Shown here piece by piece: positions 16,523 through 26,638 of a DNA stretch of 64,000 nt (position 1 is its first letter; the number at the start of each line of letters is the position of its first letter). The stretch comes from Nakamurella sp. PAMC28650. Its GTDB lineage: Bacteria; Actinomycetota; Actinomycetes; Mycobacteriales; Nakamurellaceae. Both the position numbers and the translations under genes were made by a program. The DNA lies in contig NZ_CP060298.1 of NCBI RefSeq assembly GCF_014303395.1, forward strand, positions 3,429,001-3,493,000, in the 5' to 3' direction. A model generated the notes under the pieces. It was not told the origin of the DNA. It saw nothing but the letters and a program-made list of their open reading frames with translations, and ran no database searches.

Positions 16523-18829
16523 ATGTCAGCACCGGCCCACCCGGATGAAGACGCCTCGGCCTCGGCCACTGCCGACGCTGGTCCGTCGACCCGGTTGATC
16601 GTTCCCGTCGACTGGCGATCGGTGGCGGTCGGGGAGGAGTCACCGGACCGGCCCGAGCTGGGCCGTCGGACATTTCTCAGACTCGGGGCGGTCGGCGTGG
16701 CCGGTGTCGCCATCACCGCCGGCCGGGCCTGGGTCGAACCGTATCTGGCGCAGCAGGGCCTGCTGTCGCCCGATGGGGTATTCGCTGCCGCCTCGACGGC
16801 CCTGGACGACTTGATCTACCTCGAGGCGTTCCCGACCAGTCCGCTGATCCTCACTCCGTTCAACGACGCCCTGGTGATCCCGAAAGCTCTGGCCCCGCAG
16901 CCTTCTTCGGCCTACACGAGCTGGGCTCAACTGCCGGGACCCGGTATCGGCCAGCAGAACTCGATGGGGAACGAACGCCACCAGATCTGGCCCGGCCAGA
17001 TCGGGTATCCGGACCCGGTGGTCTACCAGATCAAGCATCAGGTTGCGACGCACGCTTTCACGACGTCCACGGTGCTGCCCATCGACCCGAAGGGCCGACC
17101 GACCCTGTCGTTCGACGCCTCGGGCAAGAGCGTGGCCGCCGGCACCCCGCGGTCCTTGCCCCTGAGCACGATCTACGGTTTCAACGGGACCTTTCCCGGG
17201 CCGATGATCAATGCCGAATACGGTCGACCGGCTCTGGTCCGGTTCGAGAACCACCTGGACGAGAATCCGCTGAACCTGGACCGCCAGGATTTCGGTGCCC
17301 CCGATTGGTCGGCGCTGATCCACCTGCACAACGGACACACCGCGCCGGAGAGCGACGGGAATCCGCACTACTCGATGAACTACGGACCGAAGTACCCCGG
17401 CTACCTCCCGAAGACCTTCTGCGACAACCTCTACCTCAACTGGCCGGCCGGGGGCGACGACCGGGAGAAGCAGAGCTTCTTCTGGTTCCACGACCACCGG
17501 ATGGATCACACGGGCTCGAACGTCTACAAGGGGTTGGTGGGGCTCTATCCGATCTACGACCCGAAGGTCTATCCGGGCCTGCCGGGTGGTTTCGACATGG
17601 GAGACGAGCGCCAGGGCCTGCGGCTGCCGGGGGTCCGAACCGACAACGCCGACGGATCGTTCGACGTCGCCTACGACATCCCACTGGTCTTCTTCGACTG
17701 CCGGTTGGACGACGGGGTGACGATCCACAAGGACATCCACGACACCATGGGTGAATTCCCGGCCGCGAAGAATCCGGCCACCCATCCCGAATGGTGGGGC
17801 AAGACGTTCTTCAAGCATTTCCCCAATCATGGTTTCGTCGGGGACATCTTCACCGTCAACGGCACGGCCTACCCCGTTCTGGAGGTCAAGCGCCGCAAGT
17901 ATCGGTTCCGATTCCTGGACGCCTCGGTCTCCAGGATCTACGAATGGCAGTTGATGAGTTCCACGCAGGGCCCGAAATCCTCGGCGTCCCTCGGCTACCA
18001 GGGCGACGAGATGGAGGGCCAGTACCGGATTCCGGATGGCCAGCAGTGCATGCAGTTCACCCAGATCGCCTCCGACGGTGGCCTGTTGCCGTTTCCCATC
18101 AAACGCGACTCCTTCGAGCTGTGGCCGGCCAAACGTCGCGAGGTCATCATCGATTTCACCCGCTATCAGGACGGCACGCCGACCGTCAAGGGTGACGTCA
18201 TCTACCTGACCGACGTGATGAAGATGCCCAACGGGCGGATGTGGGCCAATTCGTCCCGCTTCGCCCCCGATCCGAGCTACAAGGTCCCGGTGCTGAAATT
18301 CATCATCGGTGACACCGCACCCGACGACAGCCAGATCCCCACCACCATGCGGCCGATCCCGACGCTTCCGAGCAACTGGCAGACCCTGCTGGACAACCGA
18401 CTGATCTTCGAGGTCGAACGGGGCAGCGCCGGCGGTGAGATCGAGTGGCTCATCAACGGCTCGCCGTTCAACCCGGCGGTGGATGCCACGAGCCTGAAGA
18501 ACAAGGCCGGCCTGACCCCACTGGCCCAGCAGAAGAAGAACAGCTTCAACCTGTGGGAGATCCGTAACGGTGGCGGCGGATGGGTGCACCCGTTCCACCT
18601 CCACATGGAGGAGCACCGCACCGTCATGCGCAACAACAAGGACGTCACCCGCGGAGACCCGTCGCACCCCGACGACGTCTCCCGCGAGGACCTGGTGGCG
18701 CTGGATCCCGGTGAGTCGGTGATCGTCTATCGGGGGTTCCGGGACTTCGTGGGGCCGTACGTGGCGCACTGTCACAACCTCGCCCACGAAGATCACGCCA
18801 TGATGTTCGGCTGGGAGATCACGCCGTGA
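16523..18829 (+). CDS. Tat-exported multicopper oxidase
   Basis: 768 residues from ATG at 16523, preferred because AAGGG precedes it; an in-frame ATG at 16508 has no site. A long N-region leads to a Tat signal (GRRTFLRLGAVGVAGVAITA, Arg pair at about 48-49), so the protein is folded and metal-loaded before export. All four copper-binding segments are visible: LIHLHNGHT (about 268), FFWFHDHRMDHTG (about 322), WVHPFHLHMEEHR (about 690) and VAHCHNLAHEDHAMMF (about 750), supplying the type 1 Cys/His and the trinuclear-site histidines. It resembles CotA/bilirubin-oxidase-like laccases; metal or phenol oxidation is possible. The stop overlaps the next gene, a membrane protein. A second possible start makes little difference to function. 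Confidence 0.9.
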   Translation: MSAPAHPDEDASASATADAGPSTRLIVPVDWRSVAVGEESPDRPELGRRTFLRLGAVGVAGVAITAGRAWVEPYLAQQGLLSPDGVFAAASTALDDLIYLEAFPTSPLILTPFNDALVIPKALAPQPSSAYTSWAQLPGPGIGQQNSMGNERHQIWPGQIGYPDPVVYQIKHQVATHAFTTSTVLPIDPKGRPTLSFDASGKSVAAGTPRSLPLSTIYGFNGTFPGPMINAEYGRPALVRFENHLDENPLNLDRQDFGAPDWSALIHLHNGHTAPESDGNPHYSMNYGPKYPGYLPKTFCDNLYLNWPAGGDDREKQSFFWFHDHRMDHTGSNVYKGLVGLYPIYDPKVYPGLPGGFDMGDERQGLRLPGVRTDNADGSFDVAYDIPLVFFDCRLDDGVTIHKDIHDTMGEFPAAKNPATHPEWWGKTFFKHFPNHGFVGDIFTVNGTAYPVLEVKRRKYRFRFLDASVSRIYEWQLMSSTQGPKSSASLGYQGDEMEGQYRIPDGQQCMQFTQIASDGGLLPFPIKRDSFELWPAKRREVIIDFTRYQDGTPTVKGDVIYLTDVMKMPNGRMWANSSRFAPDPSYKVPVLKFIIGDTAPDDSQIPTTMRPIPTLPSNWQTLLDNRLIFEVERGSAGGEIEWLINGSPFNPAVDATSLKNKAGLTPLAQQKKNSFNLWEIRNGGGGWVHPFHLHMEEHRTVMRNNKDVTRGDPSHPDDVSREDLVALDPGESVIVYRGFRDFVGPYVAHCHNLAHEDHAMMFGWEITP

Positions 18830-19983
18830 CCGCAGAGGGCCCGATGACGGTCCACCTGCGCGGGCCCGATGCCCAGGGCCGCCCCGACACGAGCCCCGGC
18901 CAGTCGGTGGTTCCATGGTGGACCGTCCTGCCCATGGCGGCGGCCATGGCCTACGGGGACGGATTCTGGATGATGACCGTCCGGGGCGCCGTCGGAGCGA
19001 TCGAGCGCACCCAGGCCCCGTTCGCGAGCTGGTGGCGGGAATCGACCGTCGTCCTGCCCCTGTATGTCCTGGCGGTTCTCGGTGCACTCACGCTGGCACT
19101 GCGACGCCGGCGCCCTGGACAACCAGGGCGGTCGAAGGTCCTGGCGACATCGTCGGTGGTCGTGGCGGCGGGCACGCTGGTCGGAACCGCGCTCATCGCA
19201 GCCAGCACCGCCTACGACTACCACCTCGAGTCGGCGCAGATGTCGATGATGAACTCGATGCACGGCCTGTGCATCGGCAGCTGTCTGACGCAGGCCCAGC
19301 ACGCGACCCTTGTCGCACAGGTCACGGCCGTGCTGTACGGCGGCGGGCTGGTGCTGGTCACGAATCTGGTGCTGGTGGGCTGGCTGGTCGCCCTGGCCGG
19401 CGGCCGGCTCGAACCCGGCCGGCAGCGCTCCAGGGCGGGTGGTCTGATTGGAAACGCAGGAATGGTCGACACCCGCAGGTTGCTGCTGGTGACAGGGTTG
19501 GCCGGGAGCGCAGCCATCCACGCCGCCGTCGTCCCCGACCATCTGACCGAATGGACTGGGGCGGGCGTGTTCTTCATCGTCCTGACCGCGGCGGAGGTCG
19601 TCATCGCCGTCGCCCTGCTCCGGACGACCGGCCGTCGGGGAGTCCTGTTGGCCGCGGTCGCCGTGTCGATCGGCCCGGTCCTTTTGTGGTCGTGGTCCCG
19701 CACCAGTGGACTGCCGTTCGGCCCCGGGGCCGGTATCCCCGAGCCCATCGGCCTGCCGGACTGCGCTGCCGTTGCGTTGGAGCTCGGCACGCTCGTGGCG
19801 GCCCTCGCACTCCGCGGGTCGGCGCGCCGCCTTCACCATCGGCGCCCTCCCGTCTCGACCCATGTCCGTGGCCTCACCGTCGCGGCGGTGATCGCCGTCA
19901 GCGTTCTGGGCCTGGCCGGGACCGCCCCGCAATGGTTCGACGACTCCAGCAGTTCCTCCGTGATGAGCCTGAACCACTACTAG
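18826..19983 (+). CDS. polytopic membrane protein coupled to the multicopper oxidase
   Basis: 385 residues from GTG at 18826, overlapping the oxidase stop (GTGA), so translationally coupled. Hydrophobic segments suggest about eight membrane helices (for example VVLPLYVLAVLGALTLAL, VLYGGGLVLVTNLVLVGWLV, GAGVFFIVLTAAEVVIAVAL). An N-terminal soluble stretch carries a pair of cysteines in the first half (MHGLCIGSCLTQAQH). The short C-terminus ends in serines and MSLNHY. No known transporter or enzyme motif is recognised. Strict coupling suggests it anchors, assembles or passes electrons to the oxidase (inference). Confidence 0.7.
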   Translation: MTAEGPMTVHLRGPDAQGRPDTSPGQSVVPWWTVLPMAAAMAYGDGFWMMTVRGAVGAIERTQAPFASWWRESTVVLPLYVLAVLGALTLALRRRRPGQPGRSKVLATSSVVVAAGTLVGTALIAASTAYDYHLESAQMSMMNSMHGLCIGSCLTQAQHATLVAQVTAVLYGGGLVLVTNLVLVGWLVALAGGRLEPGRQRSRAGGLIGNAGMVDTRRLLLVTGLAGSAAIHAAVVPDHLTEWTGAGVFFIVLTAAEVVIAVALLRTTGRRGVLLAAVAVSIGPVLLWSWSRTSGLPFGPGAGIPEPIGLPDCAAVALELGTLVAALALRGSARRLHHRRPPVSTHVRGLTVAAVIAVSVLGLAGTAPQWFDDSSSSSVMSLNHY

Positions 19984-20111
19984 GTCGCTGTGCTCCGGCA
20001 ACGACGCTGGTGAAGCACAAGGCGGTTGGGGACAGAGGTGGTGTAGGACGGGGGTGGTGTAGGACGGATGGGAGCCGGGTGCCGATACCCGGTCTCGGAT
20101 GCGGGGCGATC

Positions 20112-20564
20112 ATGGTGGCGCAGCGAGGTGGAGCCGACGGATACGACGACGTCGTTGGCCGGGCGAAGGTGGCCAAGGGTGAGCGGGCGGCCCTGGTCCG
20201 GTACCTGGAACAGGACGAGGTGGTGGTGCTCCGGCAACCGGCGGAGGTCGTCGGCGAGGCCGAGGGCAGGGTGTTGCTGCAGGGCGCGGCCGTGGTGCTG
20301 GTGACGGATCGCAAGATGGTGGCCGCCCGCACCTCAGGGGGCTTTCGCCCGAACTGGGAGGTGTTCACGCTGCCCTACGGGCACCTGGAACCTGGTGTCG
20401 CGGTGGACGGCGCGGCCGGGACCGACGTCTCCGTCCCGACCTCGGGGCGACGCTCCTACCGTGTGGAACTGGTCGACGCAGAGTCCGCCGCGCGACTGGC
20501 CGGCTCCCTCGGGGATGCTCTCCGTGCCTACCGCCGCGACCGGATGGGACTTCAGGACAGCTAG
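20112..20564 (+). CDS. hypothetical protein, soluble
   Basis: 150 residues from ATG at 20112 (start uncertain; no convincing ribosome site). The composition and third-position bias are coding-like, with alternating strands (VVVLRQPAEVVGEAEGRVLL, AAVVLVTDRKMVAA) and a terminal helix (SAARLAGSLGDALRAYRRDR), which would suit a small PH-like beta domain. No family recognised. Just upstream, 20038-20068 contains two near-copies of GTGGTGTAGGACGG. It stands alone between the oxidase unit and the ROK regulator. Confidence 0.5.
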   Translation: MVAQRGGADGYDDVVGRAKVAKGERAALVRYLEQDEVVVLRQPAEVVGEAEGRVLLQGAAVVLVTDRKMVAARTSGGFRPNWEVFTLPYGHLEPGVAVDGAAGTDVSVPTSGRRSYRVELVDAESAARLAGSLGDALRAYRRDRMGLQDS

Positions 20565-20846
20565 CGGCCTGCCTGAGTGTAATTTTTCTCCCTCGACGAC
20601 GCGCGAGGAACCGTAACCGGGCGGGCTTTGCTGCGGGCCGGCTGATGACCGCTTGGTCAACCACTTCGACCTGGCCAATGACTCTGGGTCGCCCTACCTA
20701 TCCGCCGACGCCAATCTCGGACTGCACCCGGTGCTGAATTCAAGGTTCATTCCGACGAACTGAGTGGGGGGCGGCTCTGGTGCAGGCGTCCAACGCCGAT
20801 TGCTCGCTGCGCTGCATTTCACGGTCGGTGTAGTTTGCGAAGCACT

Positions 20847-22076
20847 ATGACGGATCACGCGCCGCGCCGCCTCAGGGGTCGATCGTATGCAGAGACCCGC
20901 AGCGCTGTACTCGACCTCATCAGATCGAGCGAGACCGTTTCTCGGACAGAGCTGTCGCTGCGGTCCTCGCTCACCGAGGTCACGATCGCCAAGATTGTGA
21001 AGGAGCTCCTGTCCGAAGGGGTCATCATCGAGGCCGGCAGAGGCCAGTCCACCGGTGGCAAGCCCCCGACGCTGTTCAGGCTGAACACCGGAGTGTTGTA
21101 TTCGGTCGGTGTTTCCCTGGACAGTGCGCGGGTTGTCATTGCATTGTGCGGGTTGAACGGGAAGCTGATCGAACGGGTCGACCTGCCAGGCCATGGGTCC
21201 GAGCCGCCACCCGACGTGATGACGCGGGTGGCCAAATCCATCCAGCAACTCTTGGCCCGTCGCGGGCTGACACGGGACTCCGTGGTGGGGGTAGGGGTTG
21301 CCTCCACCGGCCGTCGGCGGGGCTCGCTGGGCTGGGGGGCCTACGAGGAGATGAAGGACGTCTGGGAAGCCTTCGACATTGCTGCCGAACTCCGATCCCG
21401 TTGCGGACTGGTGGTCATCGTGGAGAACGACGCAAACTGCGTGGCGCTGGGCGCATTCTGGGCCGGCGGAAACGACGCGCCGCGAGATTTCGTGACCGTC
21501 TACATGTCCACCGGCATCGGGGCCGGGATCGTGATCGCCGGGGCGATCTTCCGCGGCGCCTCTGACAACGCCGGCGAGATCGGGCACATCGTCGTCGAGC
21601 CCGCTGGGCTCGAATGTTGGTGCGGGTCCAGGGGTTGCCTGGAAACGGTGGGGCCCCCGAAGGGAATCGTGCTGCAGGTCCGCGCCGACCCGGAATTGTT
21701 CGCCCTGTTCGATGGCGGTGAGGCCCGCGACGAGGCGGCCGTGTACGCCCGAGTGCTCAAAGGTCTCGCCGACGGCGTTCCGCAGGCCGAGGCGCTCATC
21801 GATCTGTCCGCGCGACGAGTGGCTACGGCCCTCCTCGGGGTGGTCAACGCGCTGGATCTGGACCTGATCCAGCTCACTGGGCCCGGTTTTGCCCCGGCCG
21901 GCGAGCGGTACCGGGCGGAGCTCCAGACTGCGGTGGACCGGGCGGCGTTCTCTCGACGGGTCCACCCGGTTGCTGTGCAATTGGGTCGGACGGGGCCCGA
22001 CGTCGCCGCCATGGGGGCAGCTTCAGTGGTGTTCCACAGCAGCCTCACACCTCATCATCTGTCGAATCGGATGTGA
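20847..22076 (+). CDS. ROK-family transcriptional repressor
   Basis: 409 residues from ATG at 20847. The N-terminal winged helix (SRTELSLRSSLTEVTIAKI, then TGGKPPTLFRLN) is followed by a ROK sugar-kinase-like fold. Zinc-binding ROK signature: NAGEIGHIVVEPAGLECWCG, continuing SRGCLETVG, with the expected Cys-x-Cys-Gly-x-x-Gly-Cys spacing; a DNA-binding ROK rather than a free kinase because of the N-terminal domain. It precedes an ABC sugar-transport and catabolic gene set on the same strand (160-base gap), so it is the likely repressor of that set, released by its sugar. Confidence 0.9.
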   Translation: MTDHAPRRLRGRSYAETRSAVLDLIRSSETVSRTELSLRSSLTEVTIAKIVKELLSEGVIIEAGRGQSTGGKPPTLFRLNTGVLYSVGVSLDSARVVIALCGLNGKLIERVDLPGHGSEPPPDVMTRVAKSIQQLLARRGLTRDSVVGVGVASTGRRRGSLGWGAYEEMKDVWEAFDIAAELRSRCGLVVIVENDANCVALGAFWAGGNDAPRDFVTVYMSTGIGAGIVIAGAIFRGASDNAGEIGHIVVEPAGLECWCGSRGCLETVGPPKGIVLQVRADPELFALFDGGEARDEAAVYARVLKGLADGVPQAEALIDLSARRVATALLGVVNALDLDLIQLTGPGFAPAGERYRAELQTAVDRAAFSRRVHPVAVQLGRTGPDVAAMGAASVVFHSSLTPHHLSNRM

Positions 22077-22477
22077 CCTCGGCTTCGTGGAGGATGGCGT
22101 TCTACGGAACGAGAACTTTCCCAAAGTAGCTATTGCTTTGTTGGTGTGCGCTCCTTATGCTCCGTGCAGGCGCCGCTGCCGGCGCTCCCTCGGCGGAGTG
22201 TTTCTCGCTCGGGTTCGGTGCTTCGAGTTGGAGGAACAAAGGTGTTTCGCAGACAGGGACTATCGGTGCGTCTGATCGCCGCCATCACCGGTATTGCTCT
22301 AGGAGGCACGCTGGCGTTGAGCGGGTGCGGAAGTTCTTCCACGACCGCCGGCGACGGTGGATCGGCGACGGCTGGAAACGTCGTGTGGTGGAGTTGGACT
22401 CCGGACAACGACCTTGCGGCGCGAGAGATTGCAGCGTTCAACCAGCAGTACCCGAACATCAAGGTCACCTACAAGAA

Positions 22478-23858
22478 GGCTCTTGTGACGTTCTCGTGGG
22501 TGGTTTGACCCCTGGTTGTGGGCGACACACCGGGCTGCGTATAGGTTCTGGCTTATCTAGGGTCAGTCACTATCCAGGAGCACGGTGTGCGCGGTGTAAC
22601 GATATGGCGAAAGCTGCTCGGTGTCGAGCAACTGCAGGTGTGCGATGTGGCGTGGGAGGAGGCCGACGACCGGCAGGTGCTGGTCGTTTCGGTGCGTGCG
22701 ACGAAGGGCGCCCGGAGTAGGTGCAGTCGATGCCGGCGTAGACGGCCGGGCTATGACCAGGGCGGCGGAACCCGGCGGTGGCGGTCGCTGGACTGGGGGT
22801 CGACGATGGTATTCCTGCAGGCTGCGGCTCCGCGGGTGAACTGCCGGACGCACGGGGTGGTCGTCGCGGCGGTGCCGTGGGCCCGACCCGGCGCGCGGGC
22901 AACCCGAGCGTTTGAAGACCAGTGCGCGTGGTTGGCGGCGCACACCGCTTCGTCGGTGGTGGCGCAGTTGATGCGGACGTCGTGGCGGCACGTGAGCGCA
23001 ATCATCGAGCACGTCGTCGCCGACGGTTTGGCCGGCCGGGACGTGCTCGCGGGGCTGCAGCGGATCGGCATCGATGAAATCTCCCACCGCAAAGGCCAGC
23101 GGTATCTGACGTGCGTGGTCGATCAAGACTCCGGCAGATTGGTGTGGGCCGCACCGGGCCGCAACAGCGACACCCTGGGTCGGTTCTTCGACCAACTCGG
23201 CCCAGAACGGGCGGCGGCGTTGACGCACGTCTCGGCCGACGGGGCGCAGTGGATCCACGACACCGTGACGGCCCGCGCGCCGCAGGCGGTGCTGGGATTG
23301 GATCCGTTTCATATCGTGGGGTGGGCCACCCAGGAGTTGGACAAGGTCCGTCGTCAGACGTGGAACACGCTGCGGGGTAACAGTAGCTCTGCGCAGGCGT
23401 CGTCGGTGAAGGGCAGCCGCTGGGCATTGCTGAAAAACCCGGCGGACCTGTCCCCGGAGCAACGCGGGTCGGTCGCTTCGATCGCCCAGACCAACCGGCA
23501 TCTGTATCGGGCGTATCTGCTGAAGGAGCAACTGCGCGCGGTGTTCCAGGTCAAGGGCCAGGCCGGCCGTGAACTGCTGGCCGGCTGGATCGCCTGGGCC
23601 CGCCGCTCCCAACTCCCCGGCTTCATCGCCCTGGCCGCAACGTTGAAGCGGTTCCAGCAGCTGATTTGGAACACCCTGATCCACCACATGAGCAACGCCC
23701 AATCCGAGGCCACCAACACCCACCTACGGGCCTTGACCCGCAGGTCGTACGGCTTTCACAGCCCAGAAGCGTTGATAGCCATGGCAATGCTCACCCGCGG
23801 CGGGTTATGCCCGCCGCTTCCCGGACGCTAAACCACCCACGAAAACGTCAGGAGACCC
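22478..23858 (+). mobile_element. ISL3-family insertion sequence, copy 2
   Basis: 1381 bp, with the same termini as copy 1. The 8-bp target duplication TACAAGAA is at 22470-22477 and 23859-23866. It is inserted in the binding-protein gene in the same direction. Near-identical to copy 1. Confidence 0.95.
22587..23831 (+). CDS. ISL3-family transposase (copy 2)
   Basis: 414 residues, intact, GTG start with CCAGGAG upstream. Same zinc-binding and DDE landmarks as copy 1 (GIDEISHRKGQRYL; LGLDPFHIVGWA; QSEATNTHLRALTRR). Differences from copy 1 are few substitutions only. Confidence 0.95.
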   Translation: MRGVTIWRKLLGVEQLQVCDVAWEEADDRQVLVVSVRATKGARSRCSRCRRRRPGYDQGGGTRRWRSLDWGSTMVFLQAAAPRVNCRTHGVVVAAVPWARPGARATRAFEDQCAWLAAHTASSVVAQLMRTSWRHVSAIIEHVVADGLAGRDVLAGLQRIGIDEISHRKGQRYLTCVVDQDSGRLVWAAPGRNSDTLGRFFDQLGPERAAALTHVSADGAQWIHDTVTARAPQAVLGLDPFHIVGWATQELDKVRRQTWNTLRGNSSSAQASSVKGSRWALLKNPADLSPEQRGSVASIAQTNRHLYRAYLLKEQLRAVFQVKGQAGRELLAGWIAWARRSQLPGFIALAATLKRFQQLIWNTLIHHMSNAQSEATNTHLRALTRRSYGFHSPEALIAMAMLTRGGLCPPLPGR

Positions 23859-25012
23859 TACAAGAAAGTGCCCAATGCCGACTACAGCGGTGTGCTGCGG
23901 CCCGCGCTGGCCTCCTCCGTCGGGCCGGATGTGTTCACCGTGGCAGCCGCCGGTGCGACCGGCCCTGTGTCGGTTTTCGCGCCCTACGCCCAGGATCTCG
24001 CTCCGGCCATTTCCAAACTCCTGGGCAGTGACTGGAAATCGAAGATCTACCCGACAGCGGTGACCGACTTCACCGTCAACGGGAAGCTCGCCGGGTCCCC
24101 GTGGGCCAAGCAGGGCGCGGGGAACGTCTGGATCAACAAGGACCTGTTCGACAAGTACGGGCTGTCGGTGCCGACGACGCTGGCCGAATGGGTGAAGGTC
24201 TGTGCGACCTTTCGGTCGAAGGGCCTCGGTTGTTTCAAGGAGGGCATCGGCGGTAGCGGGTTCGATGTCGACACGTTGCATTCGATAGCGGACAGTGTTC
24301 AGCCGGGATTGTGGGCCGCGGCCGCCTCGGGTCAGAAGAAGTGGACCGATCCCGGTCTGGTGACGGCGTGGACGATCTTCAAGAAGATGTCCGACGAGGG
24401 CATCCTGGACGCAGGCGGAGTCGGCGTGCAGCAGTATCCGGACGTGAACAACGCCTTCCTCACCGGTAAGGTCCCCATGATTCAAATGGGTTTCTGGTAC
24501 TCGCAGTACGCGACGGACAACAGCCTGACGGCGGCGTTGGCCGGTGCGGGTGTGCCGGCCAGCACGCCGAAGATCACCATCGTACCGGCGTCATTTCCTG
24601 ACGTGGCGGGTAAGGGCAATCCCAGCACGATCTTCGCCGATCCTGATGCGGCGCAGGCGGTCAACAGCAAGTCCAAGGTCCTGAACGCTGCGACCACCTT
24701 CGCGTTGTGGCTGGGCGGGACCAAGCAGGGCCAGCAGGTCGTGACCGACAACGTCGACGAGATCGCCTCCTTGAACGGTGTCCAGGCCAACTGGGCCTCG
24801 ATCAAGGTGGTGAATCCCACCGTGCAGATCCCGGCCTTGAAAAATCTGGCGAGCAAGGTGTCGGCCGCCACCGAAATCCGCGACGCGAACCTGCCCGCGG
24901 TGAAATTCCAGGCCATCATCGACGCCGACCAGGGCGTCCTGGGCGGCCAGGAAAGTCCGGCGGCAGCTGCGGCAGCGGTACAGCAGGTGTTCGACGCCAA
25001 CCCCACCGTGAA

Positions 25013-25978
25013 ATGAGCGGCACCGAAACTAATATCGGCGCGAAGGCCGAGGTGGAACGGGTCAGCCGGCGGAGTCACGGAGGCTCTGCCGGTGTGACAC
25101 GCCGCGGCGGTGGGCGGTTCGACCGCCGATTCGGATGGCCCTGGATCTTTCCGGCGATGATCGTGTCCGTGGGGGTGCTGTACTACTGCATCGGCTACAC
25201 CGGGTACATCTCGACGCTGAACTGGGACGGCGCCAGCCCCGACCGGCTCGCCGTGGGGGCGCACAACTACACGCAACTGTTCGCCGACCCGGTGTTCTGG
25301 AAAGCCATCCAGCACACGGCGGTCTTCTTCGTCGCCACCTTCATCCTGCAGGTCGCGCTCGGCCTGCTGTTCGCAGTGATCCTGCACTCCAGGGTGGGCC
25401 TAAGGGTGGTCTACAAGGTTTTCATCTTTCTCCCCGTCGTGCTGGCGCCGGCCACCATGGCACCGGTTTTCCGGCAGATCTTCGCCCCCGACGGCCAGTT
25501 CAACGGGGTACTGCGCAGCCTGGGCCTTGGGCACTTTGCCTACGCGTGGCTCGCCAGTCCGGACACCGCACTGATGGTCATCGTCGCGGTCGCCGTATGG
25601 CAATCGACCGGTGTCGTCTTCGTCCTCTACTACGCGTCGATGAGCCAGATCCAGCCTGAGGTGATGGAAGCTGCCCGCCTCGACGGGGCTGGCAACATCA
25701 CGATGATCCGAACGATCATCTGGCCCGGGGTCAGAGGAACGACGTTGGCCATCGCCATCCTTACCGCGATCGGGTCGTTGAAGACCTTCGACTGGCCTTT
25801 CCTGATCACCCAGGGTGGGCCGTCCTACGGCACCGAGTTCCTCGGCACCCAGATCTATCGGGTCAGCGTCGCGCTCTCCCAGGTCGGCTACGGCGCTGCC
25901 ATCTCCATCGTGCTGCTGGTTCTCGCACTGGGTACCGCGGTCATCCTGAACGTCGCAGGCCGCGAGAGGAAGAGCTGA
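25013..25978 (+). CDS. ABC sugar transporter permease 1 (MalF-type)
   Basis: 321 residues from ATG at 25013, overlapping the binding-protein stop. It has a basic N-terminal cytoplasmic tail, then about six membrane helices starting WPWIFPAMIVSVGVLYYCIG. The binding-protein-dependent transport motif is EVMEAARLDGAGNITMIRTI, the EAA loop that contacts the ATPase. Extracytoplasmic loop before helix 2 contains NWDGASPDRLAVGAHNYTQL. Intact. No ATP-binding gene is in the cluster, so a shared MsiK-type ATPase elsewhere would be needed (known for many actinobacterial sugar importers; inference here). Confidence 0.9.
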   Translation: MSGTETNIGAKAEVERVSRRSHGGSAGVTRRGGGRFDRRFGWPWIFPAMIVSVGVLYYCIGYTGYISTLNWDGASPDRLAVGAHNYTQLFADPVFWKAIQHTAVFFVATFILQVALGLLFAVILHSRVGLRVVYKVFIFLPVVLAPATMAPVFRQIFAPDGQFNGVLRSLGLGHFAYAWLASPDTALMVIVAVAVWQSTGVVFVLYYASMSQIQPEVMEAARLDGAGNITMIRTIIWPGVRGTTLAIAILTAIGSLKTFDWPFLITQGGPSYGTEFLGTQIYRVSVALSQVGYGAAISIVLLVLALGTAVILNVAGRERKS

Positions 25979-26638
25979 ACGTGATCGAGGTTCGTTCCTG
26001 GTACTCCAGAGTAGGACTGCAGCTGCTCCTGACCGTCTTGGTGGTGCCGTTCGTGTTCCCGCTGGTGGCGATGGTGCGGGGTTCGTTGGCGGGACTCGGC
26101 TGGGGCAACTACCAGACCGTGCTGGCGCTCGGGGTGCTGCCCCGCTTCTTCCTCAACAGCGTTCTCATCTCGGCGGCAGTCATCGCGATTGTGCTTGTCT
26201 GCACCCTGACCGCCGCCTATGGATTTTCCAAGCTGCACATCCGCGGCAAGGAGTTCTACTTCTGGATGCTGCTCGCCGCGCTCACCCTTCCTGAGGTGGT
26301 GCTGCTCGCCCCGTTGTTCGCGACGGTCACCAGTGTCGGTGCCTACGACACCCTCTGGGCCGTCATCGTCCCCGCAGCTGCGTTGCAGATTCCCTTCTGC
26401 GTACTGTTGTCTCGAAACTTCGTCGACGGCATCCCCGACGCGCTGGTCGAGGCGGCCAGAGTGGACGGCGCCAACAACTGGCAGACATTTCGGCACATCA
26501 TCGTCCCGCTGACGCGTCCGATCATGGCCGCCATCGTGGTGCTGGTGTTCATCAGCTCGTGGAACGGCTTTCTGCTCCCGCTGCTCTTCCTGCAAACCCC
26601 GGATCATCAGACGGTCACGCTGGTACCGCAGTTCTTCA

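Larger units (their letters stand above)
22242..25016 (+). pseudogene. ABC sugar-binding lipoprotein gene, interrupted by ISL3 copy 2
   Basis: Start GTG 22242 after GGAGGAACAAAG. The N-terminal fragment has a lipoprotein signal (LALSGCGSS) and the mature start WWSWTPDNDLAAREIAAFNQ. It is cut at 22477 after ...IKVTYKK by ISL3. The rest runs from 23867 to the stop at 25016 (KVPNADYSGVLRPALASS onward, about 380 residues). Removing the element and one copy of TACAAGAA joins ACC-TAC-AAG-AAA-GTG in frame, so the original was an intact extracellular solute-binding protein of the family 1 type. The downstream part has its own open frame but no signal peptide, so the binding protein is almost certainly not functional. 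The stop overlaps the first permease start (ATGA). Confidence 0.92.

Noticed and set aside
16640-19087. Very long open frame on the minus strand opposite the multicopper oxidase
   Set aside because: It is a G/C-bias shadow: no ribosome site, no family motif, and the plus strand carries unmistakable copper motifs and a Tat signal.
20622-20763. Short frame ending LHPVLNSRFIPTN before the ROK gene
   Set aside because: Looks mildly coding but has no start, ribosome site or recognisable family; the 280-base gap is left unassigned.
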